Part shown: one piece after another, positions 13,101 through 20,715 of the stretch
How positions within the stretch are numbered: the stretch's first letter is position 1
How the letters are laid out: every line of letters starts with the position of its first letter
Assembly: GCF_028372415.1 (NCBI RefSeq)
Contig: NC_092875.1
Span: 33,188,817-33,252,816 of the forward strand
DNA from: Notamacropus eugenii
Taxonomy: Eukaryota; Chordata; Mammalia; Diprotodontia; Macropodidae
Length of the DNA stretch: 64,000 nt
Direction of reading: 5' to 3'
Notes under the pieces: generated by a model
What the model saw: the letters and a program-made list of their open reading frames with translations, nothing else
What the model was told of the DNA's origin: nothing
Databases searched by the model: none
Position numbers and translations under genes: made by a program

Positions 13101-14037
13101 TGTTTTTGCACGGGCTGTCCCTCATGCCTGGAGCACCCTCCCTCCTCACCTCCACCTCTGAGAATCCTTGTTTTCCTCAAAGATCAGATTAAATTCCACC
13201 TTCTACAGTCTACGCAGCCTTTCCTGCTCCCCAGGTGTGAGGACCTCTACCACTGCAAATCCCCACCCCAAATTATTTTGCATATTTTGCATATATTTAT
13301 TTGTACATGTTTTCTCTTCAGAAAATGTAAGCTTCTGTAGGGATGGGATTGTATTTTTTTTTTTTTGTAGCCTTAGAACAGTACCTGGTACATAGTAGTG
13401 AGTACTCGATAAAAACTTGTTGTCTTGATTGATTTTCTGCCCCTTTTTTCTTTCCCCTCCTTTCCTCTTTCCCCATTTTCTCCTTTCCTCTCCCATCTCT
13501 CCTCCTTTCTCATCCCATCTCTCTTCCCTTTCATTTCTTCCTTCCCTCATCCCTCATTTCCCTCTCCCCTCCTCTTTCTTCTTTCTTCTTCCCTGCCCTT
13601 TTCCTCTTCACCTTCCTTTTCTCCTTTCCCTTCCCATCTCCTCATTCCCCATTCTTTTCCTCTCCCTCTTTTCCATTTTCTCTTTTCTACCCTCCTCTCT
13701 CCCTCCTTTTTCCTTTTTTTCCTGCCCTTCCCCCCCTCTCCTCCTTCCTTTTCTTCTCTCTCCCCTCCCCCATCATTTTCCTCTCTCCCTTCTCTTTTCC
13801 CTTCATCCCGCCTTTCCCCCTCTCCCTCCCACTGCTTACCACAGCTATACCCTTCACTTGAATGGGAGGATCCTGTTTCTCCAAGAACTCACAGATGTCC
13901 TCGATACTTTTGTCAATCTGCTGCAGATGCTTTTCTTGGGGCTGTAGCTCATTCTGGATGAATCGATCTAGATTCTCAGCACGCTCAAAGTAAAGTGCTG
14001 GCTGATCGTACCACCAGCTCCACAAAGATTTTAACAT
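148..14037 (-). CDS. OAS2: OAS2, 2'-5'-oligoadenylate synthetase 2 (3' end beyond left edge)
   Basis: Two-unit interferon-induced OAS that makes 2-5A from ATP when bound to double-stranded RNA, activating RNase L. Seven exons are visible: 13840-14037, 9971-10184, 7528-7727, 5589-5824, 4114-4267 (unit 1) and 2813-2986, 148-460 (unit 2); the remaining unit 2 exons lie left of the window. Unit 1 has SDGTLVIF where an active enzyme has the Asp-x-Asp pair, matching the known inactive first domain of human OAS2 (NSDGTLVLF). Unit 2 has GGSTAKGTA, SDVDLVVF and [12 protein letters not shown], so all three catalytic aspartates are present. All visible exons are open and in phase. Oddities: unit 1 exon 2 is about 25 codons short, unit 2 exon 2 carries a net insertion of about 11 codons, and the N terminus (MLKSLWSW) lacks the Gly2 that is myristoylated in human OAS2. 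It is the third gene in the cluster, and an ISRE lies about 110 bp upstream. Confidence 0.93.
461..2812 (-). other. OAS2 intron 6
   Basis: It holds the L2 tail at 1.04-1.14 kb and a long purine-rich stretch (1.34-2.8 kb) that reads like an old interspersed repeat I cannot name. No gene seen. Confidence 0.7.
1036..1138 (+). mobile_element. L2 3' tail
   Basis: GCCTAGTATAGTTCAAGCAC and ATAATAAATACTTGTTGAT match the end of L2. Confidence 0.6.
2813..2986 (-). CDS. OAS2: OAS2 exon 6 (unit 2, first exon)
   Basis: Acceptor CCTAG|CCAGCA, donor AAG|GTAAGA; 174 bp. It encodes PASLYVTRGHKLDKFIYDFL and ends MNVGKVVK, equivalent to human OAS2 LFTTPGHLLDKFIKEFLQP. It joins unit 1 to unit 2. Confidence 0.9.
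2987..4113 (-). other. OAS2 intron 5
   Basis: L2-like tail near 3.35-3.45 kb, unassigned sequence, then the (CT)n run next to the donor. No gene seen. Confidence 0.7.
4034..4111. repeat. (CT)n microsatellite abutting the OAS2 exon 5 donor
   Basis: About 39 uninterrupted CT units on the plus strand; (GA)n on the sense strand starts within the donor GTGAGAGAG. Confidence 0.95.
4114..4267 (-). CDS. OAS2: OAS2 exon 5 (unit 1, end)
   Basis: 154 bp; encodes [15 protein letters not shown] and ends in MPWDVL. Donor CTG|GTGAGAG runs directly into a (GA)n microsatellite on the sense strand. The CFK oligomerisation motif of OAS1 is replaced by YFM. Confidence 0.92.
4483..4560 (-). mobile_element. SINE fragment
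   Basis: The minus strand has TCATGTCCAACTCTTTGTGA and GATTTTCTTGGCAAAGG, the left part of the marsupial tRNA-related SINE, in OAS2 intron 4. Confidence 0.55.
4977..5130 (+). mobile_element. MIR SINE
   Basis: GGTTCTGATTCTGCCTCTGA, CCTTGGGCAATTCATTTGAA and CAGTTTCTTCATCTCTAAAA, in OAS2 intron 4. Confidence 0.6.
5589..5824 (-). CDS. OAS2: OAS2 exon 4 (unit 1)
   Basis: Acceptor CTGCAG|TGCCAA, donor AAAG|GTGCCA; 236 bp, phase 0 to 2. It encodes [17 protein letters not shown] and [17 protein letters not shown], close to the human OAS2 first domain. Confidence 0.92.
5825..7527 (-). other. OAS2 intron 3
   Basis: L2-like piece near 6.35-6.46 kb, MIR at 6.48 kb, a short (CCCAA)n run at 6849-6870. 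The rest is unassigned. Confidence 0.65.
6483..6720 (+). mobile_element. MIR SINE
   Basis: TTAGCTGTGTGACCCTGGGC, TCAGTTTCCTCATTTGTAAA and TGAGGATAATAATAGCACC, in OAS2 intron 3. Confidence 0.65.
7528..7727 (-). CDS. OAS2: OAS2 exon 3 (unit 1)
   Basis: It encodes SVCFTELQGSFFNHRPRK followed by VKDLILLVKHWYQQ, with donor CAG|GTACTG. Two in-phase acceptors are possible: CCAG|TTGAACC (given here, better pyrimidine tract) or TCAG|CCTCAAAG (exon end 7694, giving 167 bp, closer to the usual 176). Confidence 0.82.
7728..9970 (-). other. OAS2 intron 2
   Basis: An old mammalian repeat-like block at 8.4-8.8 kb (GGTTCTCAGTGTTGGAAGGG), a MIR-like piece near 9.2-9.35 kb, the L2 tail at 9.5 kb and a MIR-like piece at 9.77-9.84 kb. 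Confidence 0.6.
9500..9635 (+). mobile_element. L2 3' tail
   Basis: GTGCCTAGCACAGTGCTTGG and ATAGTAAGAATTCAGTAAATG followed by GATTGACTGACTGAC are typical of the L2 3' terminus. Confidence 0.65.
9971..10184 (-). CDS. OAS2: OAS2 exon 2 (unit 1, P-loop exon, shortened)
   Basis: Acceptor CATAG|GGTGGG, donor TTGG|GTAAGT; 214 bp against the usual 289 in this cluster. It encodes GGSYGRDTVLKG, SDGTLVIF and ITFDVLPIFSVLG. The middle of the exon, between the Asp pair region and the final beta strand, is missing about 25 residues but the frame is kept. Confidence 0.87.
10503..10712 (+). mobile_element. CORE-type SINE
   Basis: ATTTATTAAATACCTACTAT, TTGAACTCAGGTCTTCCTGA and CACTGAGTCACCTAGCTGCC, in OAS2 intron 1. 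Confidence 0.65.
11458..11746 (+). mobile_element. Marsupial SINE ('GAGGGAGGGCTGTGCAG' family)
   Basis: A ~290 bp copy with GCTGAAGAAGACCATGACAT, GAGTGAGGGAGGGCTGTGCA and a right half ending CACCTAGCTGCCCC. It is nearly identical in layout to 33358-33670. The exact family name is not certain. Confidence 0.75.
12300..12770 (+). repeat. Old interspersed repeat, same family as 23640-24990
   Basis: It shares GAATGCCAAACAGAAGATTT-type text, GGGACATGGTCAGACCTGAG and TTTGACAGCTGAATGGAT with the longer copy, in the same order. It lies in OAS2 intron 1. Confidence 0.55.
12780..13420 (+). mobile_element. L2 LINE fragment (3' half and tail)
   Basis: The region carries the L2 3' signature: ACAGATCTGATCATATCACTTC, GGCATTTAAAGCTCTTTATA and the final GTACCTGGTACATAGTAG. 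It sits in OAS2 intron 1. Confidence 0.75.
13437..13830 (+). repeat. Polypyrimidine tract in OAS2 intron 1
   Basis: About 390 bp almost entirely C/T on the plus strand (purine on the sense strand), ending 10 bp from the exon 1 donor. The open frames across it are compositional artefacts. Confidence 0.9.
13840..14037 (-). CDS. OAS2: OAS2 exon 1 (unit 1, N terminus)
   Basis: This exon has 66 codons, from an ATG with A at -3 to the donor GTG|GTAAGC. It contains AENLDRFIQNELQP, equivalent to human OAS2 AQKLGWFIQEYLKP, and ends in VKGIAV like human VQGVAI. No Gly follows the initiator Met. Confidence 0.9.
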
Positions 14038-14143
14038 TATCCCTCCTTCAAAGTATTAACTTTACAGGTAAGCTAGCTTGTGGACAAGTCCTCTGGCAGA
14101 GGCTTACTCGGAGCAGAAGGAAGAAATGAAATGGTTTCATTTA

Positions 14144-14157
14144 GGTTTCAGTTTCTG
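14144..14157 (-). promoter_or_regulatory. ISRE of the OAS2 promoter
   Basis: The minus strand reads CAGAAACTGAAACC, a perfect GAAANNGAAA core, 107-120 bp upstream of the OAS2 ATG. A second GAAACC half-site follows at about 14134-14139. This is the expected site for ISGF3/IRF binding. Confidence 0.85.
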
Positions 14158-15229
14158 TCTGCCATTCCCGCCCCCTCCCGCCCCTTTCCCCGGCTTCTGC
14201 ACTTCTGATTAGGCTTTGGACTCTTGTATAAACTTTCTCCTCCCAATCTCTGCTTATATCTCAGCATTCTGTCTGGATATCTGCTTAACTTCCTTTTAAA
14301 AAGATGCTGCTAGAGACAGAATCAGTAGCAGTCTGTCAGAGCTTAGAGGGAGTGTTTTAAGAGCTTGGAGGACCCTGACCTCTGTTTCTTTCATAAGACC
14401 CTCCAACTCTCAACTCCAGGCATTTTCATTGGCGTAGCATGCTCTCCCTTCTCATCTCCACTTCCTGACTTCCCAGCTAAAATTCCACCTCCTACAAGAA
14501 GCCTTAGAACAAGGAGTGTTAGAGCTGGGAGGGGCCTTAGAACAGGAGATGTCAGAGCTGGGAGAGATTTCAGATGTCAAATCTAGACTCTAACTTCCTA
14601 ATTTCATAGAGGATGTGAGCAGAAGAGGGTCTTTTTTCCCTTTGGGAAAGTTCTAGGTCCTTTGTTGTGTATCACCTGAAAGTGTATTCTTCCCTCCCTG
14701 GTCGGTTTCTGAGTTTCACTGAGACATGCCCAAGTATAGTATAAAGAGCCTTCAGTTTGGAGGACCTGGATTGGGGTGTTCACAAAGTCATAGACTCTCA
14801 GAGTGGGAAGGATCCTCAGGGCATTTGTCTAAGCTGTAGATACACATGGGGCTTCCTGGGGAACATCCTGATAGTCAATTATCCAGCCTCTGCCAGAAGA
14901 ACTTCAGGATGAGGAAATAACTCCCTAAAAAAAGCCCTTATTTATGCAACTTATGTACAGAGTACATCATGCAAATGGATAGGGTGGGCAAACCAAAAGC
15001 TGGAATTAAGGTTGCCAGGAGAAATATTAACAGTCTCAGTATGCAGATGATACCACTCCAATGGCAGAAAGTGAAGAATTAAGAAGTTTCTTGATGACAT
15101 GAAAAAGGAGAGTGTAAAAACTGGCTTGAAGCTTAATATTCAAAAAAAAGAAAAAACAAGAAGAAACCAGATCTTGACAACTGGCCTCTGAATTGTTGTT
15201 ATTTTTCATTTTCTGTCCTCTCTGACTCT

Positions 15230-15434
15230 CTTGGACCCCATTTGGGCTTCTCTTGGCAAAAATACTGGAGTGGTTTGCCATTTCCTTCTCCAGCTCATTT
15301 TACAGATGAGCAAATTGAGGCAAACAAGATCAGCGTCAGACAGCTAGTAAGTGTCTAAGGTCAGATTTGAACTCGTGAAGATGAATCTTCCTGGCTCTAG
15401 GCTATACACTATGGTGCCACCTAGCTGGCCCCTG
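15230..15434 (+). mobile_element. Marsupial tRNA-related SINE
   Basis: AATACTGGAGTGGTTTGCCA and TTCCTTCTCCAGCTCATTTT, ending GCCACCTAGCTGGCCC. It is 5'-truncated. Confidence 0.7.
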
Positions 15435-17093
15435 GTTGTTAAATAAGGTGTAAAATGGAAACATGTTTGAAAAAGTGTGTGCTGTTGTTGAGAGATTTCC
15501 ACCACCATAGGATAGAGGGTAGAATGAGATAAAAGAGAGATCCAGAGAAAATATTCTAGGGGTACTTGAGATAGCTAGATGGTACAGTGGATAGATCGCT
15601 TTCTCAGACATTTAATCACTTGCCCTCTAACTGCCTTAGTTTTCTCATTTGTAGAATGTGAATAATAAAAAGTGCCGATTCCCCTGCCCAAGGTTGTTAA
15701 AAGGATAAAATGAGAATATTTGTAAAGGGCTCTACAAATCTTAAAGTGTTATATAAATGCTAGCCATGATTATTTGAGAAAAGAGAAAAGACTTTCAGCT
15801 GAGGGTTCAAGGAAGGGAGGCTAACTGGAGGAGGTGTCATACCTGACTTTCCTGCTTTGGGTATAGAGCTGAACAGTTTGTTCTGGATATCTCTGAGACG
15901 CTAGGATTTTGAGCTTCCTTGAAGGAAGATGAGGATTCTGGAAGGTAGAGGTGAGGAGGGAGTCTATTCCAGACCTAGGGTTAGGCCTGTGTCAATGCAT
16001 GGAGGTAACAGTGTATTGAGTTTAGGGTAGAGGTAGTAGACCAGTCTTACTATAGTACTTACCTGGAGTACTTGAAGCAGAGTAATGAACAATCAGACCA
16101 GAAAGGTTGGCTGTAATCAGTTAATGTAGGGTTTTAAATAGCAAACAGGGGAGTTTGTAATTCATTCTCTTTTTTTAAAAAAACAAACTTTTAAAAATGA
16201 AAGAAATCAATTAACAACTAATCAATGAACAAAAATCAATGAACAATTTTTTCTTGTTTCCCATTTCTCATGCTCCAATTGAAAAAATAAAAAGCAGAAA
16301 ACAAAACCCTTGTAACAAATACACCTAACCAAGCAAAATAATTTCCTGTATTGCTATGTCAAAGAATGTACATCTCTGTCCGCATCTTGTATCCATCCAT
16401 ATCAGGAAAGTGGTAGCCAGCCTGCTTTGCACTGATCCACTGCATCGATCACAGTTCTCAAGTCTTCTAAAGTTGTTTGCTTCTGAAATATTATTATTGT
16501 ATCGATTCAACTTTGTAATTAATCCTAAGGGCAATAGGGAATGATTAGCATTTCTTGAATGGAGAGGTGACATGACTGGGTTGATGCTTTAAGGAGATTA
16601 TTCTGGTGGTTATGGGGAAGAAAGATTGACAAGGGAGAGACTGGAAACAGCAACTGTTTTAATAGTTCCAACCAAAGGTGCTAAGAGTCTGAAATAGTGG
16701 GGAGAAGGGATTGAGAAGTGGAGGCCATGAGTATAGACTCTTTTTTCCCATAGGATTTTGATTATGATATGAAATCTGTTGTAGAGGTAGAATCTGTGAC
16801 TTTGACATTTATTGGATATGGAGAGGAAGATGATGTTGAGTTTGGGAACCTGGGTAACTGGAAGAATGATGGTACACTTGACATAAAGAGGAAAATTTGG
16901 AGGAGAGGTGGTGGATTTCATCAAATAATATATTCCATTTTGGCCATGGTGTGTTTGAGATGCCTAAGGATCATTCAGTTGGTGGTGCCTAAGATGTACA
17001 CACACACACACGCACATACACACACCTCTATCTATCTATCCATTCATCTATAAATATACATATATACAAAATATGCATATCTAAACACCTGTA

Positions 17094-17096
<3 letters not shown>

Positions 17097-17140
<44 letters not shown>

Positions 17141-17150
17141 CACACACATA
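17097..17150. repeat. (CA)n/(TA)n microsatellite
   Basis: CA units followed by TA and CA again, between OAS2 and OAS3. Confidence 0.85.
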
Positions 17151-17689
17151 CACATGCACTCCTCTGGGAGTTACCTTTATATAACAGATAATGATTGAAC
17201 CCATGGAAGTTAATGGGATCATCATGGAAGAGACTATATAGAGAGAGGAGAAGGGGCTCTAGAACAGAGGTGATTTTCTAGGAAGGAAACTCCAGTTCAC
17301 CAGGTAGGTAGGAAGAGAACCAGTAGAGAAACTATGTCATGAAAAACCATGAAGAAGTGGGCAATTAACAAGGTTAGGAGATCAACAGTGTCAGACACTG
17401 CAGATAAATCAATAAGTATGATGACTAGAAATGATCGTTGATTTAATATCTATATTCTAGGAGATCACTGGCACCCTTTGAGGTAACAGTTTGCAAGAGG
17501 TTGAGAAAGTAGAGGCAGTGAATGTAAACTATATTTTCTAGGATTTTAGTTGTGAAAGGGAAGAAAAATCTAGGATGACCAGTTGAGAAGATGGTAGAGG
17601 GAAGTTGTTTGCTTTTTTTTTTTTAAAGAAAAAGAAGGACTACACATGTTTTTATGTGGCAAGAAGGGAGCCAATAGATTATGAGGGAA

Positions 17690-17900
17690 GGAGGAAGAGG
17701 AGGGGAGGGAGAAAGAAAGAGAGAGAGACAGAGAGAGGGAGAGATGGACAGAGAAAGGAGGGAGGGACAGACAGAGAAAGGAAGAAGAAAAAGGAGAAGG
17801 AGAAGGAGAAAAAGAAGGAGAAGAAGGGGAGAGAATGAGAAGGGGGAGAGAGAGAAACAGACAGTGAAAGGGAGAGAAAAATTCAGAGACAGAGGAAAAC
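17690..17900 (+). repeat. Polypurine (GA/GGA)n tract
   Basis: About 210 bp of G/A-rich sequence between OAS2 and OAS3; no gene. Confidence 0.85.
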
Positions 17901-18229
17901 AGAGAAACAGAGAATGACAGGTTTTCAAAGGACTTGAATGTCATGTAACACTGAGTTTTTGAAAGGCTAGTATGGACTTGATGTTTCTTTCATTGGCCAT
18001 AGGGAAGAAAAGATAAGAAAGAGGCAATTAGCACTCTGAGGTTTTGAGCATTAGGGAATGGGAGATGGGTGGTGTTCTTGGCAAAATCTTTTGCGAGGAA
18101 AGGATGTAGGAAGAAAATGATATGAGCTTGGGCCAGTCACCTTTGGACTTCAGTTTCCTTATGATCTCCAAGGTTCCTTTCAGTTCTAGAATTCTAATGC
18201 CATATATTTCATCCTAGGAGTTGTGGAAA

Positions 18230-18860
18230 GACAGGTACACCACTACATTGTTGGTGGAGCAATATATTGGCATAATCATTCTAGAATGTAATTTGGAAGT
18301 ATGCAAAGAAAGTAACTAAGATGTCCATCCCTTTTCACCCATAGACTCTTCTGCTAGGCAAATATCCAAAGGACGTCACTAAGAAGAAGAAAGTCTCCTA
18401 TGATCCAAAATATTTTTAGAAGCTCTTTTTATGGTGGCAAAAAACTGGAAACACAGCAGATGCCCACTGATTAGGGAGTGGCCAAACAAACATGGTACAT
18501 TATTTTAATGGCTTTTAAGAAACAAACATAGAGAGAAGCACGAAAAGACCTTTACAAACTGGTAAAAAGTGAAGACAGCAAAGCCAGAAAATCAAAATAC
18601 ACAATGAAGGCAACAATGTAACTAGAAAGAAAAATGGCCACAAAAAAAAGCAATAAATAAGTTAAAAAGTTGCAAAATGACTAAGATCAAGTTAGGTCCC
18701 AAAGGCAAGATGAGAAGACACTTTCCCCTGCTCCTTTACAGAGGTCAGTCCATACATGTGCAATGTTGCATACAAGGCCGGATTTTTCTGATATGTTACT
18801 AAGTTTTTTTCATTTTATTCTCTTCCTTGTTAAAACACTCTTTATCCTAAGGAGCTTTTC
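18230..18860 (+). mobile_element. L1 3'-end-like fragment
   Basis: It contains strings typical of the marsupial L1 3' end, such as GTTGGTGGAGCAATATATTGG, GGTGGCAAAAAACTGGAAAC and GATTAGGGAGTGGCCAAACAA. It is degenerate. The family assignment is from memory. Confidence 0.55.
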
Positions 18861-18949
18861 TCTGGGGAGGGAAAAGTAGAGATATAGGGGAAATCTAGGT
18901 CATGTAAATACAAAAGATAGTAAAAATCCATTTCCTGCTTCCTTTTCTT

Positions 18950-19062
18950 CTTCTTTCATTCCCTCCCTCCTTCTCTTCCTTCTTTGTTTCCCTCCCTTCC
19001 TCCTTGCTTCCCTTTCTTCCTTCTTTCCTCCTTTCCTCCCTCTCTTCCTCCTCTTCCTTTCT
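18950..19062 (+). repeat. (TTCC/CTCC)n-rich tract
   Basis: Pyrimidine-rich simple repeat between OAS2 and OAS3. Confidence 0.8.
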
Positions 19063-19324
19063 TAAAATAAAACAACTTTGCTGTAATCAGTGACCTCTGG
19101 GAGGGGAGGAGAAGGGATAAAATGGGAAATCTGGTCAACATAAAAGCAAAGCATCAATAAAATTCATTTATTTTACAGATTCCCTTCTACTTCTAACATT
19201 CTATATTCTAAGGGCCCTCTTAGCTCTGATATGCTGTGACGTTACTCTAGCTCTTCAAGGTTTGCAAAGCCCTTTACAGATATTATCTCATTTGCACTTC
19301 ACAACAGCACTGTGAGATACATGC

Positions 19325-19576
19325 TTTTTGTAGTTGTTCAGTTGTTTCAGTTGCATCCAATTCTCCATGACCCCATTTGGGATTTCCTTGGTAGAGATAA
19401 TGGAATGGTTTTCTATTTCCTTCTCCAGCTCATTTTAAAGATGAGGAAACTGAGGCAAACGAGTGAAGTGACTTGCCCAGAGTCACATGGCTAGCATCTG
19501 AGGCTGGATTTGAACACAGATCTTCCTGACTGTAGATCCTAAATGCACTATATCCACTATATCACCTAGCTTCCCA
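19325..19576 (+). mobile_element. Marsupial tRNA-related SINE (MAR1/SINE1-like)
   Basis: It contains CCATGACCCCATTTGGGATT, TTCCTTCTCCAGCTCATTTT, GATGAGGAAACTGAGGCAAA and ends in CACCTAGC. Marsupial genomes are rich in this element. Confidence 0.75.
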
Positions 19577-20567
19577 AGATAAGTGCTACAAGCGTTATTG
19601 TGTCCCCTATTTTACAAACAGGGAAACTGAATCTCTGAAAAATGAAATGACTTATTAATGATTGTGTAGCTAGTGAAAAGATCAGAGGAAGGACTTGAAC
19701 CCAAGTCTTTGTGTCTACAAGTCTGGTATTTTATGATTCAGCTTTGAACATACTGAGTTCAAGGTACTGATAGATCAGCCAGGTGAAGTTGAGGACAGAG
19801 ATCATGGCTGGAGTTGGGTAGTTTGGTGTCAAGGAATGAACTCTTTAAAGAACACAACATACAGAAGAAAATACAGGACAGACAATTGAAGCATAGGTAA
19901 GGACCATCATTAAAGGGTGAGAGATGGCTGGCAACAGTGCTCAAAGAGAGAATAAGCCATAGATAAGACAATTCTTGGGGAAAGTGTAGAGGTGGATAGG
20001 GCTCGTGTTTTATATGCAGAAGAGAATCCTTCAAGGAAGTCAATGCACACACATCTGGCAGATGATCTTGCATCTCAGCTTTGCAGAAAGGATGATAACC
20101 AGGTTGTCCACATAATGAACAATTTGGGGTTCAGAGGTATGATATTCCAGGTTCATGAAGTGACCTAAAGGGATACAAAGATCATCTCTTTGGTACTGAT
20201 ACCAGTCTACCCAAGTACCACTGCACCCTAAACCTCTGCTGGGAAAGTTGGAAGGCAAATAGGAGATCCCCAATGGACTGTTGGAAAAACCAAGACAAAG
20301 AAGGTACCATCACGAGACCACAGGCTACTGAGAATGGGAACCAATAAGGCTCAGTTCTGATGCTTGGTTCTGGTTCATGTCATCTTCTGTAAGATAAGGA
20401 AGGATTATCTGGACTCAACAGCTATCTCCTTTTCTCTCCCTCTTTCCAGATCTGCTCAGCTCTGGACATTTTCAGGGTTTTTACTTCCTTGCTAGAGCAG
20501 TCATCACATGACCTCAGGAGATTTCAAACCCCTCCCCTAATTCTGAGCTACTGAAAATTTTTCTCAC

Positions 20568-20715
20568 CTTCAACTTCCAGGGCTGGACAAAGTCTCCAGA
20601 CTTGTTTGCACAGCATATGGAATTTGCATAAGAGGCAGCTTTCTTTGCCAAGAGGTCCCAGCGGGTGCCATGTCCCAGATTTCCAGTTGGGTCAGCAGGA
20701 TCCAGAATGATTGGT
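20568..20715 (-). CDS. OAS3: OAS3 exon 10 (unit 2, last exon resolved)
   Basis: 148 bp; acceptor CATAG|ACCAAT, donor AAG|GTGAGA. It encodes [20 protein letters not shown] and VQPWKLK, parallel to human OAS3 IQPWPVK, which is followed by only AAV and a stop. If the donor is not used, reading continues for 17 codons to a stop ending at 20514. Confidence 0.9.

Larger units (their letters stand above)
14158..20513. other. OAS3-OAS2 spacer
   Basis: No gene recognised apart from an undetected terminal OAS3 exon that may lie here. It holds SINEs (15.2, 19.3 kb), old repeat (15.9-17.5 kb), simple repeats (17.0-17.15, 17.7-17.9, 18.95 kb) and an L1-like piece (18.2-18.9 kb). Confidence 0.65.

Noticed and set aside
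13425-13961. Long plus-strand open frames rich in Ser/Pro/Phe/Leu
   Set aside because: They run through a low-complexity polypyrimidine tract, overlap OAS2 exon 1 antisense and show no domain.
17570-17944. Ser/Leu- and Arg/Glu-rich frames
   Set aside because: Compositional product of a polypurine tract.
20040-20090. Possible terminal OAS3 exon (acceptor-like TTTCTGCAAAG near 20073, short frame to a stop)
   Set aside because: Acceptor is weak and the peptide has no homology support; kept as unresolved.
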